This document shows, piece after piece, positions 21,265 to 32,169 of a DNA stretch of 64,000 nt (the stretch's first letter is position 1; each line of letters begins with the position of its first letter). A program made the position numbers and the translations under genes. The stretch is taken from assembly GCA_028554755.1 (NCBI GenBank), contig JAPTOF010000005.1:2628501-2692500 (forward strand), written 5' to 3'. This stretch comes from Cordia subcordata (taxonomy: Eukaryota; Streptophyta; Magnoliopsida; Boraginales; Cordiaceae). Under the pieces are notes generated by a model. It saw nothing but the letters and a program-made list of their open reading frames with translations. It was not told the DNA's origin and did not search any database.

Positions 21265-22500
21265 ATGTTTCATAAAATGGTGAACCCAAGAGCCAAGTTA
21301 CAACCAAGGAAGAAGAGACCAAGAAGAGACATTTCACCATCTCCAAGTGGTTCATCACCTGAAGAAGATGAAGAAGAAACAAAGGATGCTAGCGACAAAA
21401 TGCATGACAAATATCTTGTTGACAATGATTTCAAGGTACCAATATCATTGAAATTCTTCAACTTCAAGGTTGGGACATTTTCATTCATCTTAAATGTGAA
21501 ACATTTGATGATTTAATTAGGGAATTTTGTGATAATGTGAATTTGATTAAAGATTCACATAATTGAACTAAATCAACCATTATAGGTGTTGAGTTTGAGT
21601 TGACTTAGAAAATCTTCAAAAAGATCTTTAAGCTTCCTATTAAGGGTGAAAGGCAATATAGTGCTAAAGGTCAACCTAGATAGAAAGATGATATTGTTGA
21701 TAAGGCGGTTAAGTTCATTTGGGAATGAATTGATAATGATCCCATAAGAGAAACAACCTTTTATAGGAGTCATTTGAACAAAAAAAAAAAAAAAGCTTAT
21801 GACTAAAGTTTTTAGTTATTGATGCCTAGGAAGATGAATGATGATAGAATTGGGTTCATTGATGCTTACAATATGCATTATGTGTATCACAAGAAAAAGT
21901 TTGCTTTGCCATTTATTATTTTACACCATATGTTACGTATTGGTCAATCCAAGCAACAACCGACTCATGAAATGGCTTTTACCAATATCTTCAAATGGTT
22001 CAACATTAGGCTTCCCACTAAAAAGAAGACATTTAAATGGAACTTCAATATGGCCTATATGAATTCTATGCACATCTATTGGTATAACTTGAAACCCATA
22101 TATAAAGCTGAGTATCAAAACTTGCCACCTAAAATTAAGGAGCAAATTTAGGAAAGAACTAGAAGAGGAACTACTTTCTTCAATCCGATTCTAGCTCTCG
22201 TAGTAGCACCTGGAGATAAAGTCCAAGGAGAAATAGATAGAGCTACTAAAGAAGAACGCCCTTGAACAAGAGGTATTGCCATAAATGAACCTCAAACTAG
22301 CATACCTTTGGATGTGAGAGATAGTGAAAATAAGGATAATCTAGAAGCTCAAATACTGTGCAACTACTCAAGCTTCAATAGAGAGTACTAGATTTAATGA
22401 AATGTGGTATCAAGAGACAAGGCATGGAGCTGGTTCTTGTTCCGAAGGACAAGCTAAGGATTCGTCAGTTTTAGCATAGATCTTGTCCTAGATGCAAATA
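21265..22500 (+). pseudogene. Env-like / plant transposon-protein ORF of the SIRE element, broken
   Basis: Begins at 21265 with a basic segment (RKKRPRRD), an acidic tract (SPEEDEEETKDASDK) and then KVPISLKFFNFKVGTF. Later, in another frame (21819-22151), RIGFIDAYNMHYVYHKKKFA, LPFIILHHMLRIGQ and AFTNIFKWFNIRLP. This pattern (a two-lobed domain followed by a segment on the theme LPYG..T.IF..FGI) is known from the putative plant transposon protein domain encoded downstream of pol in SIRE and in Athila. Its function is unknown; an envelope role has been proposed from position only. At least two frameshifts and an A14 run (21780-21794) break it. Confidence 0.6.
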
Positions 22501-22916
22501 TTGAACATAAAAGTTGGTAGGGTTGAGAAAAAACATTAAAGGAATGCGTAAGGAGATAAATGACTTCTTCAAGGAGTACAGTGATCAACACCACCATGAC
22601 TGGACTCTTTGGGGATACCTTGCTTTCAAATTTCATTTCATGCTTTTGAAACTTTCTTTAATTTCAAACATTTGCACTTACCTTTGTTTTTGGCTTTTAG
22701 ACCTAACTTAGTTTTAGCTTAGTCTAGTATTGCATTGACTATTTATTTTAACTATTGTTATCTTGACTAACTACTTTGGATCAAGTTTTATATCTCTCTT
22801 GTGCATGTTCTTGGTTTTAATGATGCCAAAGAAGGGAGAAAAGGTCTATGCTTATGCATTATGCTTGTGTTATGCCAATGCTTTTGATGCAAAGATGACG
22901 TGACTTGTATGATATA
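22501..22916. other. SIRE 3' untranslated region, first part
   Basis: Includes a segment reading RKNIKGMRKEINDFFKEY, possibly the tail of the env-like ORF. It then becomes T-rich with CCAAAGAAGGGAGAAAAGG near 22828, a purine run typical of SIRE 3' regions. It is interrupted at 22917. Confidence 0.45.
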
Positions 22917-24860
22917 TGATGTGTTGGTTTCGTGTGTGATTTTGCATTGTATTTCTACATCTATTATGAGGTGTTTTGTGCTCTATAAGGTGTATTAGTA
23001 TAGCATTTATATCATACTTGAGCATATTAAGCTTTAGGTGTCTATAGTTGAGCTTAAAGCATAAATGCTACACTAAATTACACTTATCTTGTGTTTTAGG
23101 TGAGTTTGAGGAATGTCTTGAGCTAAACAAAGATGAAGATGGCTTGGGCAAGAATTGAAGAAGATTTTAAGGATGAAAAGTGGAAGAAAAGCAAGATTGG
23201 AGGCTTTTGGATAAAGACCAAAGCAATCGGAAGCAAAATGGAGCTAAAACGAAGCCAAAAAAGAGCAAATAGGCACTACCAGAGCACTGACTTTAGAGCA
23301 CTGGTGCACCGGCTCACTATTCCACCAAAAATAGAGAGCAAGCTTCTACTACTGAAATTGAGGCCCTTTGGTACCGGTGCTCCGGTTAAGTGTTCCGGTA
23401 GTCACAGAAATTGGCTATATAAGCCCACTTTTGGCCATTTTGTGGAATAAGAAGTCATATTCTTTCACACCCATCTTCCAAAACCCTAATCCTCTCATCT
23501 CCCACCTCTCACACACTCTTCCATACACAAAAACACTTAGGGATCAAGCATTTAAGAGGATCAAACACAAGGATTTGGGCATAGCTTATGGACTGTAAAG
23601 CATGGATTTGGATAGAAGGATATCTCTCTTTTGTCCCAAATCTAAATATGTATGATTAAAGCTATGTAGGGTGACTATTCTTGTATTTACGGATTGATTA
23701 TTACTCTTATATAATGGGTACTTGATGGATTTATGTATATATGCTTTATACTTAGGGTTTCAAAGGCTATTTTACATACATGTCTATGTGTTTGTTAAAA
23801 TTCCTCAATGATGTAGCTTATGTATATTGAAGTCTATTTTGCTATTAACCATTTCTAAATCATTATACTAGTATATCTATGTTTTTTTGTGGTGATTTCA
23901 TGAAGAGTGTATGCTTATATACATGTCTATCTGTAGCATATCAAATAGCATAAATAGCTTCTATTGCATACATGTCGGGTGCCATTGCTTAAATTGTGTG
24001 TAATCTAAGCATGTCTATGTGTTTAGAAGTAGAATATTCTGGAGTATTCTCGAACGTCATGCCCTAGATGTGTTTGCTTTGCACTTTAATGTCAATTTGC
24101 TATTGTGATGCGATTGATGATGTGTAACTACAAACTAACGTAGGTCGAGTTCCTTTTGGCTTTAAATCCAGCCAATAGGAGTCTGGATAGATTTAGTTGA
24201 CCTTAGTTCACTTAGAAAGGCTAGTTAGTCCACCCTAACACCCTAGGCGTAGCTCTAAGTGAGGTAAACCTTAGGGACGGACTCGCACCGAGTCCTAGGG
24301 TCAGATTGGGGAACTAATTAATGGACTAAGTGCTAGGTTAGATCAATCTACAGTCACCTAGAACCTTATTGGCTAGCCTTCATTCCTAAGTCATAAAGAC
24401 CACGCCACACTGCTAGGCATCGCTACTTAAGGACGGACCTGCACTGAGGCTTATGGTACCAATTAGGAGGCTAATTACATGTCTAGATTAGAGCACTTAG
24501 TATAATCTATTAAGTAACCCTAGAAAGACGTAGTAATCACCTATAGGCAAGACATAATCACCTTAGTCCTCCATTTCTGATGTTTGACTCCTTTAGATTG
24601 CTTGATTCCCCTGTCACACACACAAACATTTTATTTTCTTATTTTAGCTTAGATTTTCCTTTCCCGAACTCGCATCAAACCAAAAACTCAAAAATATTAT
24701 AGGTAGGAACCCAACATGTAGCTTCTTCAGACACACATAGCTTAGGACACCTTACGTGTTAGGCCTCCTCGTGGATTCGACCCCGCACTCATACACACTG
24801 TGCTACACGTGACCCGTGCACTTGTGGGCTATTTAGGCTTGTGCCGTGAGAGAGCGATCA
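22917..24860 (+). repeat. Solo LTR, family A, with ATATA target duplication
   Basis: 1944 bp, TGATGTGTTGG...GCGATCA, flanked by ATATA at 22912-22916 and 24861-24865. No internal domain. Landmarks: inverted repeat arms TTAGTATAGCATTTAT (22995-23010) and ATAAATGCTACACTAA (23061-23076), TATATAAG (23416-23423), AGCCAATAGG hairpin (24160), CGTGGATTCGACCCCGC (24772) and terminal GGCTATTTAGGC. It arose by recombination between the two LTRs of a complete element. Confidence 0.88.
23272..23423 (+). promoter_or_regulatory. Family A LTR promoter region
   Basis: TATATAAG at 23416-23423 is preceded by GGTGCACCGGCTCAC and GGTACCGGTGCTCCGGTTA boxes. This corresponds to the CGGTCGACCGG clusters of the other families in position, though it is CACCGG-based rather than GTCGAC-based. 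Confidence 0.45.
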
Positions 24861-25009
24861 ATATATATATATTCTTTGTACAGATATATGTACATGTTAC
24901 TTATTTGAGGGGGAGTCATGCTTATTGAAGACTCCAACATATTTGTCATATATATATATGCATTGTTTGAGGGGGAGTAATAATTTGTCATCATCAAAAA
25001 GGGGAAAAT
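24861..25009 (+). promoter_or_regulatory. SIRE 3' end: GAGGGGGAGT repeats and polypurine tract
   Basis: TTTGAGGGGGAGT occurs at about 24902 and 24966. It is followed by TTTGTCATCATCAAAAAGGG..AAAATTG, the characteristic SIRE end, with the PPT directly before TGTTGG. Confidence 0.85.
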
Positions 25010-26461
25010 TGTTGGTTTTTATAGTAATCTTGTTTTGAGTTTTGATGATGCAAATTATGATAGAGAATATAATTGATTGAATTGAATGCCTTGCTAATAT
25101 TTCTTTTGAGATTGTTGCATAAGTTGTTTAGCAAGGGAGATCATTAGAAGCTTGAAGTGTTTGCTCTGTAAATATCCACCATGGCTTGAAGATTACACAA
25201 GATTGGATGGCATAAAGAGTTCAAGATCATTCCTGAAATAGAGGAGCAGTTATAAAGAGAAGATGAGGTGACATAAGGGGTACCAACTAGTGCTTTATAG
25301 TGTTTAGCCTTAGAAAACAACTTATAGCTCTCAATGGCATGATTTTATTGAACTATGCTTTGCATATGTATTTTCAATCTTGATTTGAGGATTGTAAAGT
25401 GCCTTGATGTGTGTCTAACTTTGCTCATATCTTTAAAACCTTCAAAGCAATTGCATAACATGTCTTTGATCTTAAAATTGCATTTTTGAACTCTCTTTGA
25501 AGTGATTTTACTTACTAATTCACGTAATCTTCAAAAGAGTTTGTTAAAACATGTTTGTAAATTGAAACAGGAGTATTCTAGACCAACCGATCACCCTAAC
25601 CGGTCGACTGACTGGCCTAAGAGGGTGACTGGCCAGTGGAGAACCAAGGGGCCTTCCAGAAACTCTCTTTGGCCTTGCCAGTCACCTAGCCAATCGACCA
25701 ACTGAGACTACTGGTAGAGGCAGAGTGCTCTGGAGGTAGTAGTCACCCCAACCAGTTGATCAGACCCCCTACTAGCAGCGCCCAGATTTTAAAATTTTTT
25801 TACTACTGATAGTACATTTGGGATACCTATTTAAAATCCATTTTGCCTCATTGACTCTCCTCACCTAAAAAAAAAAAAAACTTTTCAAAGCATTTCTAAG
25901 CTTTTTCATTCTCTTTCAAACACTTTTTAGCTTGGAAATCATTATTCTTGAGCTATAATTTGTTAGATCTTTGAGCAAACAAGAGCTTACTTTTGCTATA
26001 TCTTCTTCTTAGAGTTGTAACCCTATATTCTTTCCAATTTTTCAATTATTATTTATACACACTCTTAAGCTAGGGATAGTTTATGATATTTATATATAGC
26101 AAGAGTGAGTGTAAGGAAATCCTTGGTGAGGTGCTCACTAGGGTTCTTTGAAGGAGGCTTCAAAGAGGTTTATGGTTGGTTTGTGCTTCACCAACTTTTG
26201 AAGAAGCATCTTAGTGGAGTTGATTGAAAAGTCCTAAGGGGAGAATCCTTAGATGGTGGATGTAGGTAATGAACTACCTAACAATTGGTTTTTCTCTCTT
26301 TCCTCTTCTTGATTTCTAACTTATCTTCTATATTGCTTACTATGCGTTTGATATTTTGCTTAAGTGACCATCTTTGCTTTTTTATTATGTTTTTTGTTGC
26401 TAAATTTAGCTATAGACTTAATTCACCCCTTCTAAAGTATATTTGCCTCCCATATTTACCA
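25010..26461 (+). repeat. 3' LTR of the SIRE-type element
   Basis: Starts TGTTGGTTTTTATAG after the PPT. It has CGGTCGACTG-type boxes at 25580-25760, a TATTTAAAA at about 25829, and poly-A at 25867. The end is set by the typical tail ACTTAATTCACCCCTTCT near 26418 and ACCA near 26461; the last few bases are uncertain. No PBS follows. Confidence 0.7.
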
Positions 26462-26922
26462 TTCTTCTATGTTGATTCCTCATTACGCTCTAGACTTGAG
26501 CCCTCAAATGGGGTAGTGAACATCCATATACCATGAGACAAACTATGATGAAGAACTTCATTAACAGGATGATCGAACTCCACCAACATACTTTTGAATA
26601 TACATGTTAAGTCCACCTCGCTAAAACTAAATATTGTGACACACTCTGATGGTAAGGTTAATATAACCTACCCTTAACATGATGCTATAATTTAGCAAAT
26701 ACCTAACTAACAACACCTGATGATATTAAAGGAGCCAAACAATAATAAATAACATATATGTCAAGCTCATCATCAAGCAGAATATATATAGATTTGAAGT
26801 TTCTATGAATGATAGGTAGATCATAGACTTCATATAGATACCTTCATCATATTAGGTAATATACCATTAGAAATAAAAATGAGGGGCATGCTTCGAGCTA
26901 CAACATTTTGAAGTTAAAATTT
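26462..26922. other. Unassigned sequence left of the 6.9 kb element
   Basis: AT-rich, no coding potential that I recognise. If the element at 26928-33782 is removed it joins 33788 onward. Confidence 0.4.
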
Positions 26923-26927
26923 GTGGG

Positions 26928-28559
26928 TGATGTGTGCGTATCGATTTTTACACCTGCAAGCGTACAGATTGTTTGTGGTATAATAGATTCGAGTGTGGGT
27001 ATCGTCTTCACAGGGAGGCCACCTTAGTTTGGTCTCTATGTGCTCGGGCGCCTCAAACTAGCTACGTGCGTATGTGTGCTTACTTTAGGATGGAAAGGAG
27101 CTCAGAAAAAGGAAAATAAAAACTAATCTATGGAGGAACTTAAAGGAGCCAAACTAAGGAAAGAAAAACTAACAAACAAGAAGGGGACCTAGGGTGATTG
27201 CATTGCCGCTAGACTTGGGCTATGATAACGGATGAGGTCTGTTTAAGGCTCGGGACTTCTATTGTCGTTGTGTTGATCCGGGGCTCTCTTAACCAATACT
27301 AGTGGTTTAACCCGTTAGCTGGATTTAAAGCTAAGGGCCAATCCTTCCTAGCCTACGCAATCCCTGATTAGAACTTATCCTCTTGACTGGATTTAAAGCC
27401 AAAGACTAGCACCTAAACACTATGTGATATTAAGGCTCAAATAACCAACACTAACGTGGGTGAGGGATACTCTAGTCTAGGTTAACTTATCCGCTTGGCT
27501 GGATTTAAAGCCAAGAACTAGCACTTAAACTCGACTAAGCATAGCATGTAACCTATTAGCTGGATTTAAAGCAAAAGCCTACTCTACTAAGCAAAGCCAT
27601 GAGATTAAGCACAATCACATCACCCATATAAGTAGATAAGAGTATTTGAAGCACAAATAACACATGCATATTCATTTAGGCATTTTAACAAACACATAGA
27701 CATCTTTGATTTCCAATGCATAGACATATTGAATCATGCCATAAATTTATGTAAAGAAACATGTATTACGAGCCAAAGATCTACACAAATCTATTATTCA
27801 AACCCCTAATCTAATATACAACAACAATTAACCCTAAATCTAGCCTAATCTAGCAACATATTTACAAGAAATAGAGAAAGAACAAGAAGAACTTCCCTAA
27901 ATTCTTGCTTCCAAATCCGTACAAATCCTTCAAATCTTTGTTTAATGCTTCAATCCTAGCTTGGTGTGGGGTTTAGATGGTGATTTAGGATGTTTCGTGA
28001 AGTGGGTAAAGGGTTAGGGTTTATTAGGATTTAAGAAATAAAAGTTCATCTTTTAAAAATGAGCTAAAACGAGCTTTTTATAGATTTCTTCAGCTCATAT
28101 CCAGTCACCTAGCTAGTCGACCGGCTCCTCTTTCTTGCTCGACCGGCTTCAATCATGATGCTCTCTGGAATGGCCGGTCGACCTAGCCAGTCGACTGGCT
28201 CCTTGAGGAACTCGATCGGCTTAAATTCTTTATTCTCTGGAGCGGCCAGTCGGCCTAGACAGTCGACCGGCTCTTCTTCTAAGTTGACCAGCTGGATCAG
28301 AATGATCCATTCTTCATTCCTTTTGTTCTGATCTTTATTCATTAGCTCATTTCTTCCTTGCATAAGCTTGAACCCTTCCAAAACACTCCTAAAACATGAA
28401 ATATAACACTTAGTGTAGTATTTATGCATCTAAATTTATTATGTACAAATATTAACAAATATGCATAAACTTTGTACTAAGTGCACTCAATTATGCTCTA
28501 AACACCGTTAAATGTGCATGCAAAAACTAGATGCAAACACATACAAATGACACACATCA
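26928..28559 (-). repeat. 3' LTR of the 6.9 kb element
   Basis: 1632 bp, very similar to 32170-33782. Has GGTATCG..CCACAGGGAGGC near 27000, hairpins of the type TTAGCT...AGCTAA (27315-27334) and TTGGCT...AGCCAA (27495-27514), TATAAAAA on minus (28082-28075) and boxes related to CGGTCGACCGG at 28100-28280. Confidence 0.92.
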
Positions 28560-28594
28560 ATACCCCCAAACCTTCCCTTTGCTTGTCCTTAAGT
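28560..28594 (-). promoter_or_regulatory. Polypurine tract with decayed AGGA hairpin
   Basis: On minus the tract GCAAAGGGAAGGTTTGGGGG abuts the 3' LTR start. The hairpin upstream keeps the AGGA loop but two stem pairs are broken. Confidence 0.65.
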
Positions 28595-30045
28595 AAGCCT
28601 AAATGAAGTCTATCCTCATGCTTTTCAAAGAGTTGCCAATTGCATTGACTTGTTATCTTTTCGCATCCAAGAAGTACAAGGGGTCATTCCTTTCATGTAA
28701 AGGCTTTCCTAGTCTTTTTTGGATCCTCCCTTCAATCACACGGGGTCTCACACCTCTTGGGAATGTCACCAAGTAGCTAAAACCACCACAAACTTAGGAT
28801 TCCAACTTGCGCACTCGGGATGTTGATACTTCGTGCTCTATCAACTAACATGGCCTCCCAATATACACTTAGCCCTAAAGATACAAGGAAGAGAAGATAC
28901 ATCACAATGACTCACATTGATGTAAAAGCCTTATTCAACACATGAAAGAACAAAAGAGCTACTTGTGTCAACTTAACATTATGTCACTTGACACTTATTC
29001 AACAAACTTCACTTTTCAATCTTTTTGTTGCCTTTTGGCTTTTTTTTTCCTTTTTCTCATTTTTTTCATTTTTGCTTTTTTTTTGGCACTTTTTCTCAAT
29101 ACATAAATAGAACAAAAAGAAAGAAAAAAGAAGAGGCTAAGGCACACTAAAAGAACCAATCAAGGAATGGGCACTCATATCAACAACCCTTTAAAAACAC
29201 TTTTTTCCAACCAAGTTATGAGGGAAACTACAAGGTGCATTCTTAGAAATACTCATTCTCCACAGTTTTCAAAAGGATTCTTTTCGAAGTCTAGGCCATA
29301 CCTCACACTCATTTACTCCCCACAATACACCTTCATCTTCTCCAATCAATTAAGTCAATAGCAAAAGCCAACTCTCCAACCAACGTGGAGATAAACCAAC
29401 TCAAAATATGCAAAAAAAAAAAATTAAAGAATTTGAACACATTTTAAGCAAAAATAAGATATGGCAAGCAAATCTATCCCATATATATATATATATATAA
29501 ACAATAAATGAACAACTATACCACCAAACCTAAACTTTGCTTGTCCTCAAGCAAAAATCACAAAGCCACACAACAAGCAATCAACATGAAACACATATGG
29601 GGAATGCGGAGAGGGATAGATAAGCACAAGTAAAAGATAGATAGATACAACCTTGTTTCCACATAGTCCGCAAATGCCAAAGACATCCAATGATCTACTA
29701 GCCTCTATCTTTTGTGGAAAGCACTAATGCTCAAAAAAAAAAACAAAGAAGAGATTAGAAGATAGTGCTATGCAAGCTCACATTGACATTTGAAATGATA
29801 AACAAAGATGTAAGCAAGGGGTAAGGAATTGATGCACAAATGAAGGAACGGAGCAATAACAAGTAAGGGAGCAAAAATCTAACTTACTAAGAATGAAAAC
29901 AAACAAAACAAAGCCTAAACTATCAAAAGGTAAGATAAACAAAAGCAATCTAATCTATTATTTACAAAGCAAGAATAAGTACAAGAAAACTAATCTACTA
30001 TATACAAAGGCAAAGGCAAATAAATACAAGAAAAATATGAACAAG
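28595..30045. other. Non-coding tail of the 6.9 kb element
   Basis: About 1.45 kb, no gene. Contains pyrimidine-rich stretches at 29040-29095, (TA)n at 29483-29500, and at 29536-29555 the internal TTTGCTTGAGGACAAGCAAA hairpin (minus) followed by a purine-rich stretch. It aligns in patches with 8504-9825. Confidence 0.6.
29519..29555 (-). promoter_or_regulatory. Internal AGGA-loop hairpin plus purine-rich tract
   Basis: On minus a perfect 8-bp stem with loop AGGA, identical to that at 9438-9457, followed by GTTTAGGTTTGGTGG. Its distance to the LTR-proximal copy (about 950 bp) is also as in the Athila element. Confidence 0.6.
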
Positions 30046-30072
30046 CCTAGGGTGCCTCCTAGTAGTGCTGGA
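30046..30072 (-). other. Post-pol box in the 6.9 kb element
   Basis: On minus CAGCACTACTAGGAGGCACC is followed by CTAGG, placed after the ORF exactly where the related box follows integrase in the Athila element. Confidence 0.55.
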
Positions 30073-30180
30073 TTTAACGCCTCCAACCGGGCACCAATGT
30101 TAGAGTAAAACATGTTTAAAGTTGCATGACACAAATTGCCAAATAATCATTAAGGTGCAGAAAGGGAAAAGGGTCATACA

Positions 30181-31962
30181 CTAAGGGTTGGGGCGATGAA
30201 TGCATGATGCACCCCTTTTCAAGATCCCACCCCGAAATATCAAATGAGCATGTGGGTGCAAGTGTGGAATGAAGCATGTCAAACATGAAAAATCATGTCC
30301 CGATTGTTCTTTAATTAGCCACCCCATGGCCTTTTTCTCAAAATCAAGGGCTAAAAATGCACCATCCTCATGGGTTAAAGATAAGTCAAATGCGTGCAAC
30401 ATAAGAAATTTGCTTTCTAACCCTAGATGAAAGTGTTCTATGCATGAAGGCACGAACGTGAGGTCCAAAGATGGAGGCTCAACGGCATAGGAAAGGGGAG
30501 TAGGAATGACACTTGGAGAAGGAGGAGCAAGGATAGGGGAATTAGACATACTACGCTCTTCTTTTCCACAAAATATAGCATTTTCAAGCCTAGGACATTC
30601 TAACTCCTCACCAAGGGTGGATTTGACCTTAATGGGTTCTATTTCCATCAATGATTCATCAAACATCCAAAAAGACCCATAGATCATTCTTCTAAGCACA
30701 CCAATTTTTGTTTTATGTATCTTCTTCTTAGAGTTGTTATTCTCTTCAACATCGTGATTCTTAACTCCAAGAGACTTATCATCTAAAACCTCCGAAATTG
30801 ATGTCTTGTTTTCCCCAATGGATGACTTTAAACCTTCACTAGCTAAAGTCTCTTTAAATTCAACAATACATTCATCACTAGTGGGTGTCATCTCACCATC
30901 ATGCTCTTCACAAGGGGTAGGCACAAATGGAGGGGAAAAAAGGGACTCAATGGATTCCTCATCATGTATGCATGAATGCTCAAGGAGAGAATGCATGCTA
31001 AACTTCCTAAGTGCTGACTTGGAATGTAATTGAGTACTATCGACATAAGACTTAACCTCCATGTATGTGGGTAATGTAGGAAGAGAGGGAAGATTAGGTT
31101 CACATAACTCATTGGGTGACGACGAAAGCGCAAGAGGATAGGGTACTATTTCCTCAAAAATATAACCATAAGAGTCATTAAGAACCAAATTACTATCATG
31201 CTCACTCTCATCCTCACTGCAAGATGTGATCTCTCCATCTACCTTTCTTTCTAAATTCCTTTCCGAAACACCATCAATTTGACCCCTATTATTCTTATTT
31301 CTAGGTTTCTCTCCTATCTCCTCAACTCGTTCTAAAGGCATCTCAACATTCTCACTCATGAGTTGCATACTCTCAACCACTCTCTCCAAGGACACACTTA
31401 AAGATTTGGTGTCTCGCTTCAAACTCTCAAGTTGTTCTTGGTTAGATTGGATGAGAGATAAGAGATGGTCAAGTGTTTCCTCTTAAGAAGAAAACCTAAA
31501 AGAAGAGAGCTCAACCGAGTGAAAAGAGTAGTCATTTTGAAAATCATTTTACACATAACCATCAAAATACTCATGAGAGGAATGGGTGGAAAAAGAAGGT
31601 GTTGGAGGTGGACAATCGAAACTAGAAGGTGAATGGAATAAAGAGTCATCTTGACCCCATTGTGAAAATGCATGATATTGCTCCCTAGAATCATGATAAC
31701 TAGATGTAGATGCATGCATGGGCGTATGATTGCTAGGGGCATAGGGCATTGCATGCAATCGGGAATAAGGGTGAAAGGTGGGACAAGCACTAGAAAAATG
31801 ACCACGGCTTCCACAATGATTGCAATAATAAGAATATGCATCCCTATAGTCATGATTACTAAATGAAGATGCATGACTATAGGGGTTATTAGTAGCACTA
31901 GCCCTAGATAGGGAAGAGGATACAAGTGACCACAAAGAAGCATTAGGATCAATCATATTCAA
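30181..31962 (-). pseudogene. Zinc-knuckle and coiled-coil protein of the non-autonomous element, two stops
   Basis: One frame runs about 594 codons with only two in-frame stops (31549-31551 and 31483-31485), so it was recently one ORF or is read from the second Met (413 codons, 31422-30181). Residues 45-60 hold CNHCGSRGHFSSAC, a CCHC knuckle as in Gag nucleocapsids. A Ser/His/Tyr-rich stretch follows. Near codon 160-215 a leucine-spaced segment (LDHLLSLIQSNQEQLESL..) is likely coiled coil. The rest is acidic and Ser/Pro-rich; it ends with IFRGGILKRGASCIHRPNP. No gag core, protease or RT motif is visible. It sits in the place of gag-pol, after the PBS and leader. A role in RNA binding or packaging is inference; the 413-residue part resembles nothing I can name. 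Confidence 0.7.
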
Positions 31963-32145
31963 TGAATCACAAGTAAAACCTCTTCACAATCAAATTTTTA
32001 AAAAAAAAAATTTCAAAAAAAAAATTTTTCTCCTAGAGATTTTTTTTTTTTTTAGTTTTCGAAAAAATGGAAAGCAAGTAAAGATAGTGCACACGCAAGC
32101 AACCAATCACAAACACAAAAGCACACAAAGAACCAATACCGTGCC
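31963..32145 (-). other. Leader between PBS and ORF
   Basis: AT-rich with A and T homopolymers (31995-32055). No coding content seen. Confidence 0.5.
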
Positions 32146-32163
32146 TCCCCGGCAATGGCGCCA
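32146..32163 (-). other. Primer-binding site, tRNA-Asp type
   Basis: On minus TGGCGCCATTGCCGGGGA, one difference from the tRNA-Asp complement, 6 nt inside the 5' LTR. Same primer as the full Athila element. Confidence 0.9.
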
Positions 32164-32169
32164 AAAACT

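Larger units (their letters stand above)
19656..26461 (+). mobile_element. 5'-truncated SIRE-type Ty1/copia retrotransposon, interrupted by a solo LTR
   Basis: In order: RT from the [10 protein letters not shown] motif, RNase H, a spacer with U3-like boxes, an env-like/plant-transposon ORF, GAGGGGGAGT repeats and a PPT, and a 3' LTR starting TGTTGG. This layout (pol, then an additional ORF, then a PPT reading AAAAAGGGGAAAATTG) is that of SIRE elements. The 5' LTR, gag, protease, integrase and early RT are missing. A family A solo LTR (22917-24860) splits the 3' region. Confidence 0.8.

Noticed and set aside
31419..31952. Minus-strand hydrophobic frame of 177 codons (Met/Leu/Ile-rich)
   Set aside because: It overlaps the zinc-knuckle frame in another register. 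The zinc knuckle and continuity with the 413-codon frame favour the latter; the hydrophobic one looks like a frame shadow.
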